Source: Dendrolimus kikuchii
Lineage: Eukaryota; Arthropoda; Insecta; Lepidoptera; Lasiocampidae
Direction of reading: 5' to 3'
Length of the DNA: 64,000 nucleotides
NCBI GenBank assembly: GCA_019925095.2
Contig: CM034409.1
Coordinates: 3,971,001-4,035,000 of the forward strand
Part shown: piece after piece, positions 53,801 through 56,227 of the stretch
How positions within the stretch are numbered: the first letter of the stretch is position 1
How the letters are laid out: every line of letters starts with the position of its first letter
The notes under the pieces: generated by a model
The model's input: the letters and a program-made list of their open reading frames with translations, nothing else
Database searches by the model: none
Told to the model about the DNA's origin: nothing
Made by a program: the position numbers and the translations under genes

Positions 53801-55467
53801 CCAGGGGTGGTAGCCATCCAGTCGGGCAAATGCCCTACCACCTGGCTGTGGATTGTTAAGTCGTCTATTACGACAGGCCGCCCGGCAGCAGGAAATTGTA
53901 TTCTTTCTCCATTCCTGCACGGATACTATCAAATTTTGTTCATTTTATATGAAAGTTAGCATAAATTCTACATAATATTAGTATCTATCCATCTTTTTGG
54001 AGGAATAATAAATATAGAAAAATTACATTTATTCCAACATGCAAAACTTTATAACAGAAACCGTGTTTTACTCGACTATTAGTCGAGTAAAATACAGTTT
54101 CTGTTCAAAAAACAGAGCATTTCCACTGCATCTGTATGCAACCTTGTTCGCCAACTACCTACCACATAGCCAGCTATAGAAAAGTCTCTCTGAAGAGACT
54201 GATGTAACGGGCACGCAAAGTTATCTAGCAGCAATAGTACCTAACAGCGAAAGGTGTTTATTGTGCTCCTAAAACATGCTGTCGTCCGCTCGTGTACGAA
54301 AATACCGGTAAACAATAAAAACACCAATAAAAAACCGGTGATTACTGTAACCGGTTTTTCACTGGTTTATGTAGAACCGGTACACATCTCTAGTCAGCAA
54401 TTGTAATAATACACTTTGAATTTATATATACAGACTTGAGAAATGACCGGTCTCATACAAACTTTCATCCTCTTTCAAACCATCCTAGTTTTATTTATCT
54501 ATCCCATGTCTATAAAAACTACATGAATGATGAAAATGACCAAAATGATCAAAATGACCAAAATATCCAAAATGACAAATCACAGAAAAAAACAAAACCT
54601 ATTGTACTGTTTGGGATAACCTTTAGAAAAAGCTATCCTATTTTTCGGGATAAAAAGTATTCTATGTCCATCCTCTGCCTCAAAAATATATATACCGAGT
54701 TTCAGCCAAATAGGTCCTGTAGTTTACCGTGACAACTGAACAGACAGATAAAGTTACTTTCACATTTATAATATTAATAGGGATGGTATGTATGTCATGG
54801 TCTAGTGGCACCAACTCTACCATTCGGAATGCTGTCAAACACTTGTTTTGTGATTCTCTCTACATACACAAGGGATAAATTGTGAATAAAACAAACCTAG
54901 TTGATTGTGTAAGACTGAAATTTTGTATACCCTTCTATTTAGGTCCACTTGCATACTGGTAAGGCTTTTTAAATTGTAACATTTCACAGATTTTAGTAAA
55001 CAACAAAAAAATTGTATTTTTGCATAGATGCCCATTTGTTATGAAGCCCTCAATATCATTCAACCCTTATCTCACATATTTTTCTGAAAGCTCTAATTTA
55101 ACTGTGTTTATCCTGCTCTCATGCTTCATCTGCCGTATCAAATTTTCACTACCATACATTTGTGTTAGTACCAACACCTCTCAATACTTTCTGGCTGTTC
55201 ATAAGAGTTTACTGCTCCATTCACCTTAATACCTGCTATTAAATTCTATTTAATATCACTTTCATGCATTCTATCACGAGTAAGTAAACTTTCCTATCTG
55301 TATATTACAATCCTCATCACTGTCATTAAATAAATTTGTGGGAAGATACTACTTAAATTCTAGGTACATACCATGTCCCATTCATCTAGGTATCTGATTG
55401 GCGAATTTGATTTCTCATAAGAGGCTAATACCTCGCTTGAAATTGATGAATCTATAGACATCCTCAT
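11622..55467 (-). CDS. Proline-rich single-pass membrane protein gene (6 exons)
   Basis: Joined exons: 55467-55372, 44540-44381, 42790-42734, 39733-39437, 12596-12513, 11848-11622. All introns have GT...AG ends; the first is phase 0 and the other four phase 1, and every junction keeps the frame. The predicted protein has 306 residues: a hydrophilic N-terminus with no signal peptide (1-47), an N-Y-T glycosylation sequon at 48-50, a membrane segment at about 51-72 with cysteines at its inner end (CCMLCACC), a basic stop-transfer RKNRNR, then about 225 residues rich in P, Y, T, A and G. Positive residues suggest an extracellular N-terminus and cytoplasmic tail. I recognise no named family. The layout resembles Shisa/WBP1-type adaptors with proline-rich tails, but that is analogy only. 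Function unknown. Confidence 0.7.
12020..12260. repeat. Lepidopteran repeat fragment
   Basis: acccacctgatggaaagtgg ttaccatcgtattgtcagcc resembles another LINE/SINE 3' end in which this phrase is common. Lies in intron 5 of the membrane-protein gene. Confidence 0.4.
12513..12596 (-). CDS. Membrane-protein gene, exon 5
   Basis: Minus-strand 84-bp exon: acceptor ctcatatttcag, donor CCAG|GTACGTAG. Two bases finish a Glu codon, then [20 protein letters not shown] and TAYPVQP; the last base starts the next codon. Eight of 27 residues are proline. Phase 1 on both sides makes it a symmetric exon usable as a cassette or as a joining point for the alternative start exon at 16246-16114. Confidence 0.7.
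12768..13059. mobile_element. TIR transposon relic, second copy (left part)
   Basis: Aligns with 8924-9230 from aataaaactacgttttaac through ccgcttcgcaacatgttgt and cctagctctaataat. It is then interrupted by a Helitron and resumes after 13628. Confidence 0.6.
13060..13628 (+). mobile_element. Non-autonomous Helitron with 118-bp tandem repeat
   Basis: Begins A|TCTAGATTATACATAC, includes caagaacggctataccgatt, and ends cgtctgtcggggcgctag|t. The core is a tandem array of a 118-bp unit whose copies start at accggtagg positions 13201, 13319, 13437 and 13555, a perfectly constant period. No coding capacity. Confidence 0.75.
13795..14150 (+). repeat. Duplicated 165-bp unit at a repeat 3' end
   Basis: aaatgttcgtaaaatgaaaa ctactgggccaaactatg is repeated at 13958 with 80-90% identity by eye. 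It is followed by gatcccgacgaattgagaac ctcctgcttttttgaagtcg, a lepidopteran repeat terminus I have seen often. Probably the end of an old non-autonomous element. Confidence 0.5.
14306..14750. repeat. MITE-like family M1 copy
   Basis: aagtgaaacttctttagaat at the left and ggagtttcacttctactg at the right; same orientation as 6281-6650. Confidence 0.55.
14750..15236. other. AT-rich intronic DNA
   Basis: Includes long TATATA runs at 14910-14995 and nothing recognisable as coding. Confidence 0.4.
15237..15556 (+). mobile_element. SINE family A copy, near full length
   Basis: Starts tatccgtgcaggaacggag and ends ctgcaataaaaaatat. Lies in intron 4 of the minus-strand gene, opposite to its transcription. 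Confidence 0.75.
15778..16012 (-). mobile_element. tRNA-derived SINE (family B) copy
   Basis: Minus sense: gacggcctctgtagttgagc (box A region) ... gggttcgattcatgg (box B) ... ggtctgggtgtctgggatcg ... tgcgtgtttgtctggtgatt. Adjacent to the alternative exon at 16114. Not a functional tRNA, since the body does not fold as a cloverleaf. Confidence 0.7.
16114..16246 (-). CDS. Alternative first coding exon with membrane segment
   Basis: Starts with ATG at 16246 and ends in AAAG|GTGAGT, phase 1. It encodes 44 residues: [16 protein letters not shown], a strongly hydrophobic stretch of about 26 residues rich in L, F and Y, then RKVK. An in-frame TAA lies nine bases upstream, so the ATG must be a true start, while a possible acceptor (gcctttcag) 13 bases upstream suggests a noncoding exon before it. 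Splicing to exon 5 (12596) is in frame and forms a Glu codon, giving a 147-residue isoform made of membrane anchor plus proline-rich tail. Alternatively it could start an independent gene. Confidence 0.55.
16362..16720. repeat. MITE-like family M1 copy
   Basis: Opposite orientation to 6281-6650: cacacgcagtagaaatgaaac at left, cgtttcatcgagtttcaaat at right. The right terminal inverted block is lost. Confidence 0.5.
16945..17338 (-). pseudogene. LINE (jockey/CR1-like) C-terminus and 3' end
   Basis: Minus strand encodes [47 protein letters not shown] and VHRRR then stop, the tail of a jockey/CR1-type polymerase. The following 3' end (ccgctttccatcaggtgggt cgtctgcctgtctgctg) is the same sequence that ends SINE family A. 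A related fragment lies at 47235-47370. Upstream domains are missing. Confidence 0.7.
17339..17575 (+). mobile_element. SINE family A copy, 5'-truncated
   Basis: Begins at ttgccaggtggtagggtttt and ends ctgaactcatgcaataaaaa. It abuts the LINE end-to-end in the opposite orientation. Confidence 0.7.
17576..18073. other. Unassigned AT-rich intronic DNA
   Basis: No exon or bounded repeat recognised. gacacagtgttacactgtgtc near 17880 is a small palindrome. Confidence 0.4.
18074..18141. repeat. Fold-back hairpin, 19-bp arms
   Basis: cttgaagttttacgggcag at 18074-18092 is exactly inverted at 18123-18141, separated by 30 bases. Confidence 0.85.
18312..18489. repeat. Dispersed repeat M2 (gccgtaacgctttttcgtgac)
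   Basis: aaaaactgaattcgatcc ... cgtaacgctatttcgtgaca gaaaaatcctaggacccccg tctataaagaagtttcac. Related copies at 30320-30455 and 45004-45060. All three end in agaagtttca(c/a) and are immediately followed by a fold-back hairpin. Confidence 0.55.
18490..18573. repeat. Fold-back hairpin, 23-bp arms
   Basis: ctacaacatcttgaagtcgg tgc (18490-18512) pairs with 18551-18573 with one mismatch. Confidence 0.85.
18614..18805 (+). mobile_element. (TATG)n-tailed LINE, 5'-truncated
   Basis: Final RTE-like codons plus tail. Flanked by an 11-bp duplication, ttgagctttag, at 18603-18613 and 18806-18816. Confidence 0.85.
18820..19439. other. Unassigned intronic DNA
   Basis: No exon recognised. 19330-19400 is somewhat GC-rich (gggcggggtgtctcgagaca) but shows no codon pattern. 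Confidence 0.4.
19440..19640 (+). repeat. Dispersed repeat D copy
   Basis: gtggtcgacattcaaccataatt ... tttgacaataaacaaaag is shared with 20977-21245 and, reversed, 37030-37280. It contains an AATAAA and may be the end of a larger element. Confidence 0.55.
19677..19984 (+). mobile_element. SINE family A copy
   Basis: gtgcaggaacggagaaagaa to ctgctgaactcctgcaaaaa. Full length. Confidence 0.75.
20030..20300. repeat. GC-rich LINE-like 3' end fragment
   Basis: GC-rich block containing tagcctcgctggaagatcct, whose reverse complement recurs at 41442-41470 (gaagatcttccagcgaggct). Two separate copies with similar flanks suggest a LINE 3' UTR. No protein match seen. Confidence 0.45.
20321..20581. mobile_element. 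MITE with 37-bp TIRs
   Basis: cgaggggtccaaggttattt gttttaagcgacattt at the left is inverted at the right end (aaatgtcgcttaaaacaaat ... acccctcg) with few mismatches. 261 bp, non-coding. Flanks are AT-rich (atat on both sides), so the duplication is ambiguous. Confidence 0.75.
20977..21245 (+). repeat. Dispersed repeat D copy
   Basis: Matches 19440-19640 and extends through ctgcactccttctctatata and gtgcgaaatttcattc, which recurs reversed at 36778 and 37045. Confidence 0.55.
21325..21545 (+). mobile_element. SINE family A copy, diverged
   Basis: Recognisable from caaggaacagataaagaat, aaacaacccacaaccag and gttgctgcattagtggcca, with many substitutions and no tail. Confidence 0.55.
22722..22830 (+). 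repeat. Dispersed repeat shared with 10385-10510
   Basis: attattaacggcgttcatt ... aagacgcatttggccacagt. Inside the Tc1-like element. Confidence 0.5.
23149..24030 (+). mobile_element. Helitron-like family 3 segment with ~130-bp repeats
   Basis: Starts TCTATAATATTATAATATGC, contains gactatataaacgatggaga, then at least five diverged blocks of the form ccgggaatcccgcg(g)aaattttcccgggagtggtt at about 23372, 23502, 23631, 23770 and 23901. Related copies at 38077-38510, 43376-43830 and 48480-48885 share the cgatggagaacacgatg start. Confidence 0.55.
25250..25353 (+). mobile_element. Helitron 3' end
   Basis: ccggatggtttaaattcac ... ggtaggtggcgctgagatcg ... cgtctgtcggggccgctag|t. The 5' part is missing; it abuts the Tc1-like element. 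Confidence 0.65.
25483..25698 (+). mobile_element. Non-autonomous Helitron
   Basis: A|TCCTACTAATATTACAAAC to gcgagaccgcggggcgcagttag|t. The terminal CTAG has become TTAG. Confidence 0.6.
25700..26847. other. AT-rich intronic DNA
   Basis: No exon or bounded repeat recognised in this stretch of intron 4. Confidence 0.45.
26848..27092 (-). mobile_element. SINE family A copy, diverged
   Basis: Minus sense from atccgtgcagaaacggag; cgcctatggacattcgtaac is retained. Confidence 0.65.
27443..27863 (-). mobile_element. Non-autonomous Helitron
   Basis: Minus: TATCTATTTATATAAAAATC aattgctgttcgttag ... gcggtacgaagtttgccggg tcagctag. A sister copy at 39755-40331 carries a SINE. Confidence 0.65.
27864..29316. 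other. AT-rich intronic DNA, no gene
   Basis: No coding pattern. Moderately GC-rich at 28565-28620 but without a supported exon. Confidence 0.45.
29317..29502 (+). mobile_element. Short non-autonomous Helitron
   Basis: A|TCTATACTAATATTATAAAG to tgaaaccgcaccgggccgctag|t, 186 bp. Confidence 0.7.
29503..30310. other. AT-rich intronic DNA, no gene
   Basis: Nothing beyond simple AT-rich sequence recognised. Confidence 0.45.
30320..30455. repeat. Dispersed repeat M2 with poly-C run
   Basis: gccgtaacgctttttcgtgac agaaaaatct ... tatagaagtttcaattc. A C13-14 run at about 30376. Confidence 0.55.
30461..30625. repeat. Fold-back hairpin, ~44-bp arms
   Basis: agtggtctgtatttttgttc agacccatctattgttatgt att (from 30461) is inverted at 30582-30625 with a few mismatches. 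Confidence 0.8.
30791..31588. mobile_element. hAT-like element rich in AATTCG, with RTE fragment
   Basis: Left end aggggtgtgcgaataattcg, right end (reversed) aggagtgtgcgaatatcg. Flanked by identical 10-bp actttcgact at 30781-30790 and 31589-31598 (8 of these would be a standard hAT duplication). Both ends are built of repeated gaattattcg words. The centre carries the fragment at 31057-31320. No transposase remains. Confidence 0.7.
31057..31320 (+). pseudogene. RTE-type LINE C-terminal fragment
   Basis: One open frame to a stop: [58 protein letters not shown]. This is the standard C-terminus of RTE-clade endonuclease-reverse transcriptases. The upstream domains are absent. Confidence 0.8.
31790..31838 (+). 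repeat. LINE 3' UTR hairpin fragment
   Basis: ggttgactggaacagattgc ttaaagcaataaagcacc, diverged copy of 4500-4560. Confidence 0.5.
31841..32622 (+). mobile_element. Non-autonomous Helitron with canonical 3' hairpin
   Basis: Starts A|TCCCTATTAATATTATAAAT and ends CTAG|T at 32619-32622. Seven bases before CTAG is a perfect 8-bp stem with 3-base loop (cccgcggc gca gccgcggg, 32593-32611), the Helitron terminator signature. It carries gaaaaactactggaccgatt and a 9-bp minisatellite. No Rep/helicase. Confidence 0.8.
32066..32410. repeat. 9-bp minisatellite (gggtccact)n inside Helitron
   Basis: About 28 nearly perfect units from 32075 to 32326 followed by degenerate units. Because 9 is a multiple of 3, both strands give long false frames (GST repeats forward, PVD repeats reverse). 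Confidence 0.95.
32623..33448. other. AT-rich intronic DNA
   Basis: No exon or bounded repeat seen. A short open frame at 32755-32982 shows no recognisable domain. Confidence 0.45.
33449..33710 (+). mobile_element. tRNA-derived SINE (family B) copy
   Basis: gacggcctctgtggttgagc ggg (box A) and gggttcgattcctgg (box B at 33514-33524), followed by a tRNA-unrelated body and an AT-rich tail (attattattattaat). Best-preserved of four copies. Confidence 0.8.
33728..33961 (-). mobile_element. SINE family A copy, 5'-truncated
   Basis: Minus sense; polyT at the left, ends at cctaccacctgg. Inserted just after the family B SINE. Confidence 0.7.
34084..34298 (-). mobile_element. tRNA-derived SINE (family B) copy
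   Basis: Minus sense; caggttcgattcctgg box B near 34260, tgtttgtctgccgattatt end at left. Confidence 0.7.
34300..34451 (-). mobile_element. tRNA-derived SINE (family B), diverged partial copy
   Basis: gacagtctgtgtagtcgag and ccagggtttgttgcctggta retain the box A/B pattern. Tandem with the copy to its left. Confidence 0.55.
34452..35020. other. AT-rich intronic DNA, no gene
   Basis: No exon or repeat boundary recognised. Confidence 0.45.
35039..35307 (-). mobile_element. SINE family C copy
   Basis: Minus sense. Flanked by an 18-bp duplication, actttcagcgttattttt, at 35021-35038 and 35308-35325, fixing the element ends. Confidence 0.85.
35704..36024. mobile_element. MITE with 8-bp target duplication
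   Basis: tagggtggcgcaaaaa at the left is inverted at the right (tttttgcgccacccta), and gagtctcg/cgagactc also pair. Perfect 8-bp duplication atatagag at 35696-35703 and 36025-36032, pointing to the hAT group. 321 bp, no coding. A degraded copy is at 38512-38765. Confidence 0.9.
36033..37029. other. AT-rich intronic DNA
   Basis: No supported exon. 36810-36835 (gcccgcgacttcgtccgcgt) is a typical Helitron 3' end on the minus strand. Confidence 0.45.
37030..37280 (-). repeat. Dispersed repeat D copy
   Basis: Reverse complement of 20977-21245; interrupted at its right by the SINE that follows. Confidence 0.55.
37284..37603 (-). mobile_element. SINE family A copy, full length
   Basis: Minus sense; poly-T at left, tatccgtgcaggaacggag at right. 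Confidence 0.8.
37633..37943 (+). repeat. Possible solo LTR
   Basis: Begins TGTGATTCG, has a TATA-like gaatataaagg, an AATAAA at about 37884, and ends ctcgtaaca. This order fits an LTR, but no target duplication was found and no internal part is present. Tentative. Confidence 0.3.
38077..38510. mobile_element. Helitron-like family 3 copies, head-to-head
   Basis: The left half reads plus (tgtataatattataaaattc ... acgatggagaacacgatg) and the right half reads minus (ctgtcgaccagcgtaaaccg, acaaacagacaagaaatc). Two partial copies facing each other. Confidence 0.45.
38512..38765 (-). mobile_element. MITE copy related to 35704-36024, degraded
   Basis: Shares gttagttcttgatgttttaag, cgccaaaaactgaattttttt, cgttacg and gtgcattactcg with the reversed MITE. 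The right terminal repeat is lost. Confidence 0.5.
38766..39182 (-). mobile_element. Non-autonomous Helitron with short 9-bp repeats
   Basis: Minus: TCCCTATTTAATTATTATAA atgcgatagtaactctgtct ... with a few 9-bp ttttggtca-type units near 38785-38825, the same place as the expanded minisatellite at 32066. Confidence 0.6.
39437..39733 (-). CDS. Membrane-protein gene, exon 4 (GGAPYPT repeats)
   Basis: 297-bp exon: acceptor catatttctcaacag, donor AATG|GTAAGTAA; phase 1 on both sides. Encodes 98 residues: [33 protein letters not shown], then seven heptads GGAPYPT (one is GGAPYRT) and SGPTAPDVN. The heptads come from a 21-bp coding minisatellite at 39465-39611. Proline and tyrosine spacing suggests an unstructured cytoplasmic tail that could bind SH3- or WW-type modules, though no PPxY is present. 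Symmetric phase means it can be skipped without frameshift. Confidence 0.75.
39755..40331 (+). mobile_element. Non-autonomous Helitron interrupted by SINE
   Basis: A|TCTATATATATAAAAATCAA ttgctgttcgttagtc ... acaaagtttgccgggttagc. Sister of 27443-27863 (reversed). The SINE at 39810-40127 sits in it with aaact on both sides, and the sister copy shows the empty site cgctaaaactcgagaa. Confidence 0.7.
39810..40127 (+). mobile_element. SINE family A copy, bounded by empty site
   Basis: Full-length copy: atccgtgcaggaacggagaa ... ctgaactcctgcaataaaaa plus A tail. The empty sister site fixes both ends of the family. Confidence 0.85.
40332..40578. other. AT-rich intronic DNA
   Basis: No feature recognised. 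Confidence 0.4.
40579..40889 (-). mobile_element. (TATG)n-tailed LINE, 5'-truncated
   Basis: Minus sense, about 310 bp, covering [20 protein letters not shown] to RELA and the tail. Small deletions break the frame. Confidence 0.8.
40890..41765. other. AT-rich DNA with a LINE-like GC patch
   Basis: 41395-41510 (gggcgtgccccgtagagggt ... gaagatcttccagcgaggct) matches the reversed 3' end at 20220-20290. The rest is unassigned. Confidence 0.4.
41766..42060 (+). pseudogene. Retrotransposon-derived C-terminal fragment
   Basis: Plus strand reads [43 protein letters not shown]. Same conserved block as 2650-2962. A minus-strand frame here is only its shadow. Start and downstream parts are lost. Confidence 0.65.
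42110..42175 (-). repeat. TIR element end fragment
   Basis: ataccgcgcttaaaaccgtt aaagtgtagttttaatt matches the right end of 8924-9744. Confidence 0.6.
42200..42733. other. Intronic DNA with (AT)n
   Basis: (AT)n at about 42284-42302. No exon apart from the one starting at 42734. Confidence 0.4.
42734..42790 (-). CDS. Membrane-protein gene, exon 3
   Basis: 57-bp exon: acceptor ttgcatattgcag, donor ACCA|GTAAGTAC. Two bases finish a Pro codon, then [18 protein letters not shown]; the last base starts an Ile codon completed in exon 4. It contributes the first proline/tyrosine motifs after the membrane segment. Too short for ORF calling alone; supported by strong splice signals and phase agreement on both sides. 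Confidence 0.7.
42840..43375. other. AT-rich intronic DNA
   Basis: 43300-43370 (acacgcggacgaagtagcgg gtaacagctag) is a Helitron end. Nothing else recognised. Confidence 0.4.
43376..43830 (+). mobile_element. Helitron-like family 3 copy
   Basis: tatataaacgatggagaaca cgatgtaac ... two or three ggaatcccgcgggattttt blocks ~125 bp apart ... cgaagtcgcgggcatatcctag|t. Confidence 0.6.
43921..44300. repeat. MITE-like family M1 copy, reversed
   Basis: cacgcagtagaagtgaaact tcagag at left; ttctaaagaagtttcacttc at right. Confidence 0.65.
44381..44540 (-). CDS. Membrane-protein gene, exon 2 (membrane segment)
   Basis: 160-bp exon: acceptor with a long T run (ttttttttttctag), donor GCAC|GTAAGTG. Enters in phase 0, leaves in phase 1. 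Encodes [15 protein letters not shown], the sequon NYT, a hydrophobic helix ([20 protein letters not shown]), ACC, and the basic [11 protein letters not shown]. The cysteine cluster next to basic residues is a plausible palmitoylation site (inference). An internal ATG just before the helix could also serve as a start. Confidence 0.75.
44600..45000 (+). other. Unclassified GC-rich block
   Basis: Clearly more GC- and CpG-rich than its surroundings (gtctcgcgggtaccgacgac ... gggaggagggtggttttag). Open frames exist on both strands but none shows a recognisable domain. Most likely a LINE 3' portion, since similar GC patches at 20030 and 41395 are repeats; a host exon cannot be excluded. Confidence 0.35.
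45004..45060. repeat. Dispersed repeat M2 end
   Basis: cacgcggccgtgacgcttcg ... ccccgtctatatagaagttt caca. Confidence 0.5.
45071..45124. repeat. Fold-back hairpin, 22-bp arms
   Basis: cactttaaatatgtatgtat tg pairs with 45103-45124 with one mismatch; 10-base loop. Confidence 0.8.
45337..45653 (-). mobile_element. SINE family A copy, full length
   Basis: Minus sense, poly-T at left, tatccgtgcaggaacggag at right. Confidence 0.8.
45654..46185. other. AT-rich intronic DNA
   Basis: No feature recognised. Confidence 0.4.
46186..46405 (+). mobile_element. tRNA-derived SINE, second type
   Basis: ctgtagtaggttagtggtta atgaactcg resembles box A and accagttcgaaacgtagcc box B; the body continues to caaatggccggttcttat. 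Only one copy here. Confidence 0.45.
46598..46650. repeat. Inverted repeat (gacgcgcctgtcaa)
   Basis: gacgcgcctgtcaa and ttgacaggcgcgtt face each other, separated by about 19 bases. Confidence 0.65.
46725..46785 (-). repeat. LINE 3' UTR hairpin fragment
   Basis: ttatcgctgagaagcgatct cttctaggcaac, the reversed hairpin of 4500-4560. Confidence 0.55.
46985..47231. repeat. MITE-like family M1 copy, internally deleted
   Basis: Both ends intact (cacgcagtagaagtgaaact; ctaaagaagtttcacttc), but the centre is replaced by a 9-bp-repeat Helitron fragment (accaaaatt accaaaaatg acgaaaatgg) at 47100-47150. Confidence 0.6.
47235..47370 (-). pseudogene. jockey/CR1-like LINE fragment
   Basis: Matches 17200-17330 (gtcgcacgcaagaggtgcgc tggtag ... 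gcaccagctcaaacagct). Interrupted reading frame. Confidence 0.5.
47558..47695 (+). pseudogene. LINE reverse transcriptase fragment
   Basis: Reads [24 protein letters not shown] ... INYYAGDS then stop. This is the conserved core before and including the catalytic Y-A-D-D region, with the first Asp replaced by Gly. About 46 codons, inactive. Confidence 0.65.
48115..48390 (+). other. CpG-rich block ending in a splice-donor-like site
   Basis: gccaggcggcgctcgcgccg ccacccctgtcctcccgcgg ... gcagccttg|gtgagtcg. The composition contrasts with the neighbours. It could be an untranslated first exon with promoter on the plus strand, or part of an LTR element. No coding domain seen. Confidence 0.3.
48480..48885 (-). 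mobile_element. Helitron-like family 3 copy
   Basis: Minus: tctgtacattgcagctatta ... gactatataaaggatggaga acatgatgcaat ... ccgcggaaattttccggaga. Confidence 0.55.
48893..49196 (+). mobile_element. SINE family A copy
   Basis: tatccgtgcaggaacggaga ... ctgaactcatgcaataaaaa; carries an internal deletion of about 12 bases. Confidence 0.75.
49461..49662. mobile_element. Putative MITE (ttttttgggggcacgc ends)
   Basis: ttttttgggggcacgc at the left is inverted as gcgtgcccccacaaaaaa at the right. No clear target duplication. Confidence 0.5.
49663..50189. other. Intronic DNA, no gene
   Basis: No exon or bounded repeat recognised. Confidence 0.4.
50190..50345 (+). repeat. Lepidopteran LINE 3' end fragment
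   Basis: gcccataaatgccccactgc tgggctcgggcctcccatta resembles the 3' UTR block that recurs across lepidopteran genomes. Confidence 0.5.
50698..51014 (+). mobile_element. SINE family C copy with (TAC)n tail
   Basis: agtttttggcgggaactgaa at left, gcctgcctttgttgcgaata caactactactac at right. Flanked by a duplication of about 14 bp, gtactatattacag, at 50684-50697 and 51015-51028. Confidence 0.8.
51170..51337 (-). mobile_element. (TATG)n-tailed LINE, 5'-truncated
   Basis: Minus sense; 8-bp duplication atgaaata at 51162-51169 and 51338-51345. Confidence 0.85.
51683..52030 (-). mobile_element. (TATG)n-tailed LINE with open C-terminal frame
   Basis: Open for about 110 codons on the minus strand: [32 protein letters not shown], then the usual tail. 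10-bp duplication acttaaatac at 51673-51682 and 52031-52040. Confidence 0.85.
52307..52630 (+). mobile_element. Non-autonomous Helitron
   Basis: A|TCTTATATATAAAATTAATT ... ggtaggtggcactgggatcg ... catctgctgggacagctag|t. The paralogous site at about 63913 lacks it. Confidence 0.75.
53086..53357 (-). mobile_element. SINE family A, second subfamily
   Basis: tttttattgaactcaacagc agacacgcagacggctcacc tgatggtaagcggtgcctat. Shorter body than the main subfamily; its partner is at 63145-63312. Confidence 0.65.
53612..53926 (-). mobile_element. SINE family A copy, full length
   Basis: Minus sense; poly-T at left, tatccgtgcaggaatggag at right. Confidence 0.8.
54053..54105. repeat. Fold-back hairpin, 25-bp arms
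   Basis: aacagaaaccgtgttttact cgact (54053-54077) pairs with 54081-54105, two mismatches, 3-base loop. Confidence 0.85.
54470..54783 (-). mobile_element. Non-autonomous Helitron with 9-bp repeats
   Basis: Minus: A|TCCCTATTAATATTATAAAT gtgaaagtaactttatctgt ...; five 9-bp caaaatgac-type units at 54537-54580. Confidence 0.65.
55372..55467 (-). CDS. Membrane-protein gene, exon 1 (start)
   Basis: Start ATG at 55467 with A at -3; a second ATG two codons on. Encodes 32 hydrophilic residues, [20 protein letters not shown] then [12 protein letters not shown], ending exactly at a codon boundary before donor GTATGTACC. Phase 0 matches exon 2. A 5' UTR exon probably precedes it: acceptor catcctcag at 55531 and a noncoding exon ending at 55771 with donor GAG|GTAAGG. 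Confidence 0.6.
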
Positions 55468-55770
55468 TTTTATAAACACAAAGTAATTTTTTTGAAAACA
55501 CAACTTCACTATACAACTTCTTGAACAGCACTGAGGATGGATAATACATAAAATACTTGAAAAACGTATTGTGCAATGTTACTTATTAGTCATCATACCA
55601 ACTTTATCTAGGGATTTCCGTAGGTAAAGCGTAAGCGGAAAACACGAGATATTAACTTGTTAGACCGGTTCCGAGTTTAAGGCGATAAGTATGACGGATA
55701 TGTGTTAGAGGTGTTATGTACCATATGTGTAGGCAATTAAAATTTGTAAAAATAATTTGGTTTTCCTTAC

Positions 55771-55901
55771 CTCGTAGTAAAAAATACACAAAGCGAGACG
55801 ATAAACGACACGACAAATTAACAATAACAAAAATTAACTGTCAGCAATCAGCAGGCAATTACTGTCAACAAGACAGCAGCCATAGATTATTTTGGTTGTA
55901 A
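55771..55901. promoter_or_regulatory. Candidate divergent promoter
   Basis: The minus-strand 5' UTR donor (55765-55770) and the plus-strand ATG (55901) lie only about 130 bp apart, so transcription in both directions probably starts in or near this interval. No TATA box is obvious; tgtcaacaagacag and agcgagacgataaacgacac are candidate elements. Inferred from gene layout. Confidence 0.4.
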
Positions 55902-55934
55902 TGGCAAGCAAAGAAACGCAGTCCATACAGCCTT
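55901..55934 (+). CDS. Candidate start exon of plus-strand gene
   Basis: ATG GCA AGC ... encodes MASKETQSIQP and one base of the next codon, then a strong donor GTAAGTTTC. Short, so support rests on the start context, donor and divergent position. The BEL element lies in the intron that would follow. The rest of the gene is uncertain; a possible terminal exon is at 62435. Confidence 0.4.
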
Positions 55935-55973
55935 GTAAGTTTCGTAATCTGACATGAGAAATTTAGACTACCA

Positions 55974-56060
55974 CTAGAGATTACCCCGCGGCTGCTCCGC
56001 GGGTTAAACTGTACTCTTGCGGCGGTCTAGTGCGTACCATTTGTTTAAGGGCCATATTAG
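55974..56060 (-). mobile_element. Helitron 3' end fragment
   Basis: Minus: cgcactagaccgccgcaaga ... cccgcggagcagccgcgggg taatctctag|t. Same terminal hairpin type as 32593-32622. Confidence 0.65.
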
Positions 56061-56163
56061 ACTATCATAGAATTAGGAGCCATTTTTATATGAATAACCC
56101 ATGACAGAGTACCAATAACTACATATTATGATTCATATTCTCTATGATCATAGTTAAGGGATC

Positions 56164-56226
56164 TGTTACGGACTCTTTTATTGTAAGTGACATATTAAGA
56201 GAAAAATATAGATGTCAATTTATTAG
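56164..56226 (+). repeat. 5' LTR remnant of BEL element
   Basis: tgttacggactcttttattg ... tcaatttattag, identical to the start of the 3' LTR, then cut off by the LINE. Confidence 0.9.
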
Positions 56227-56227
56227 A

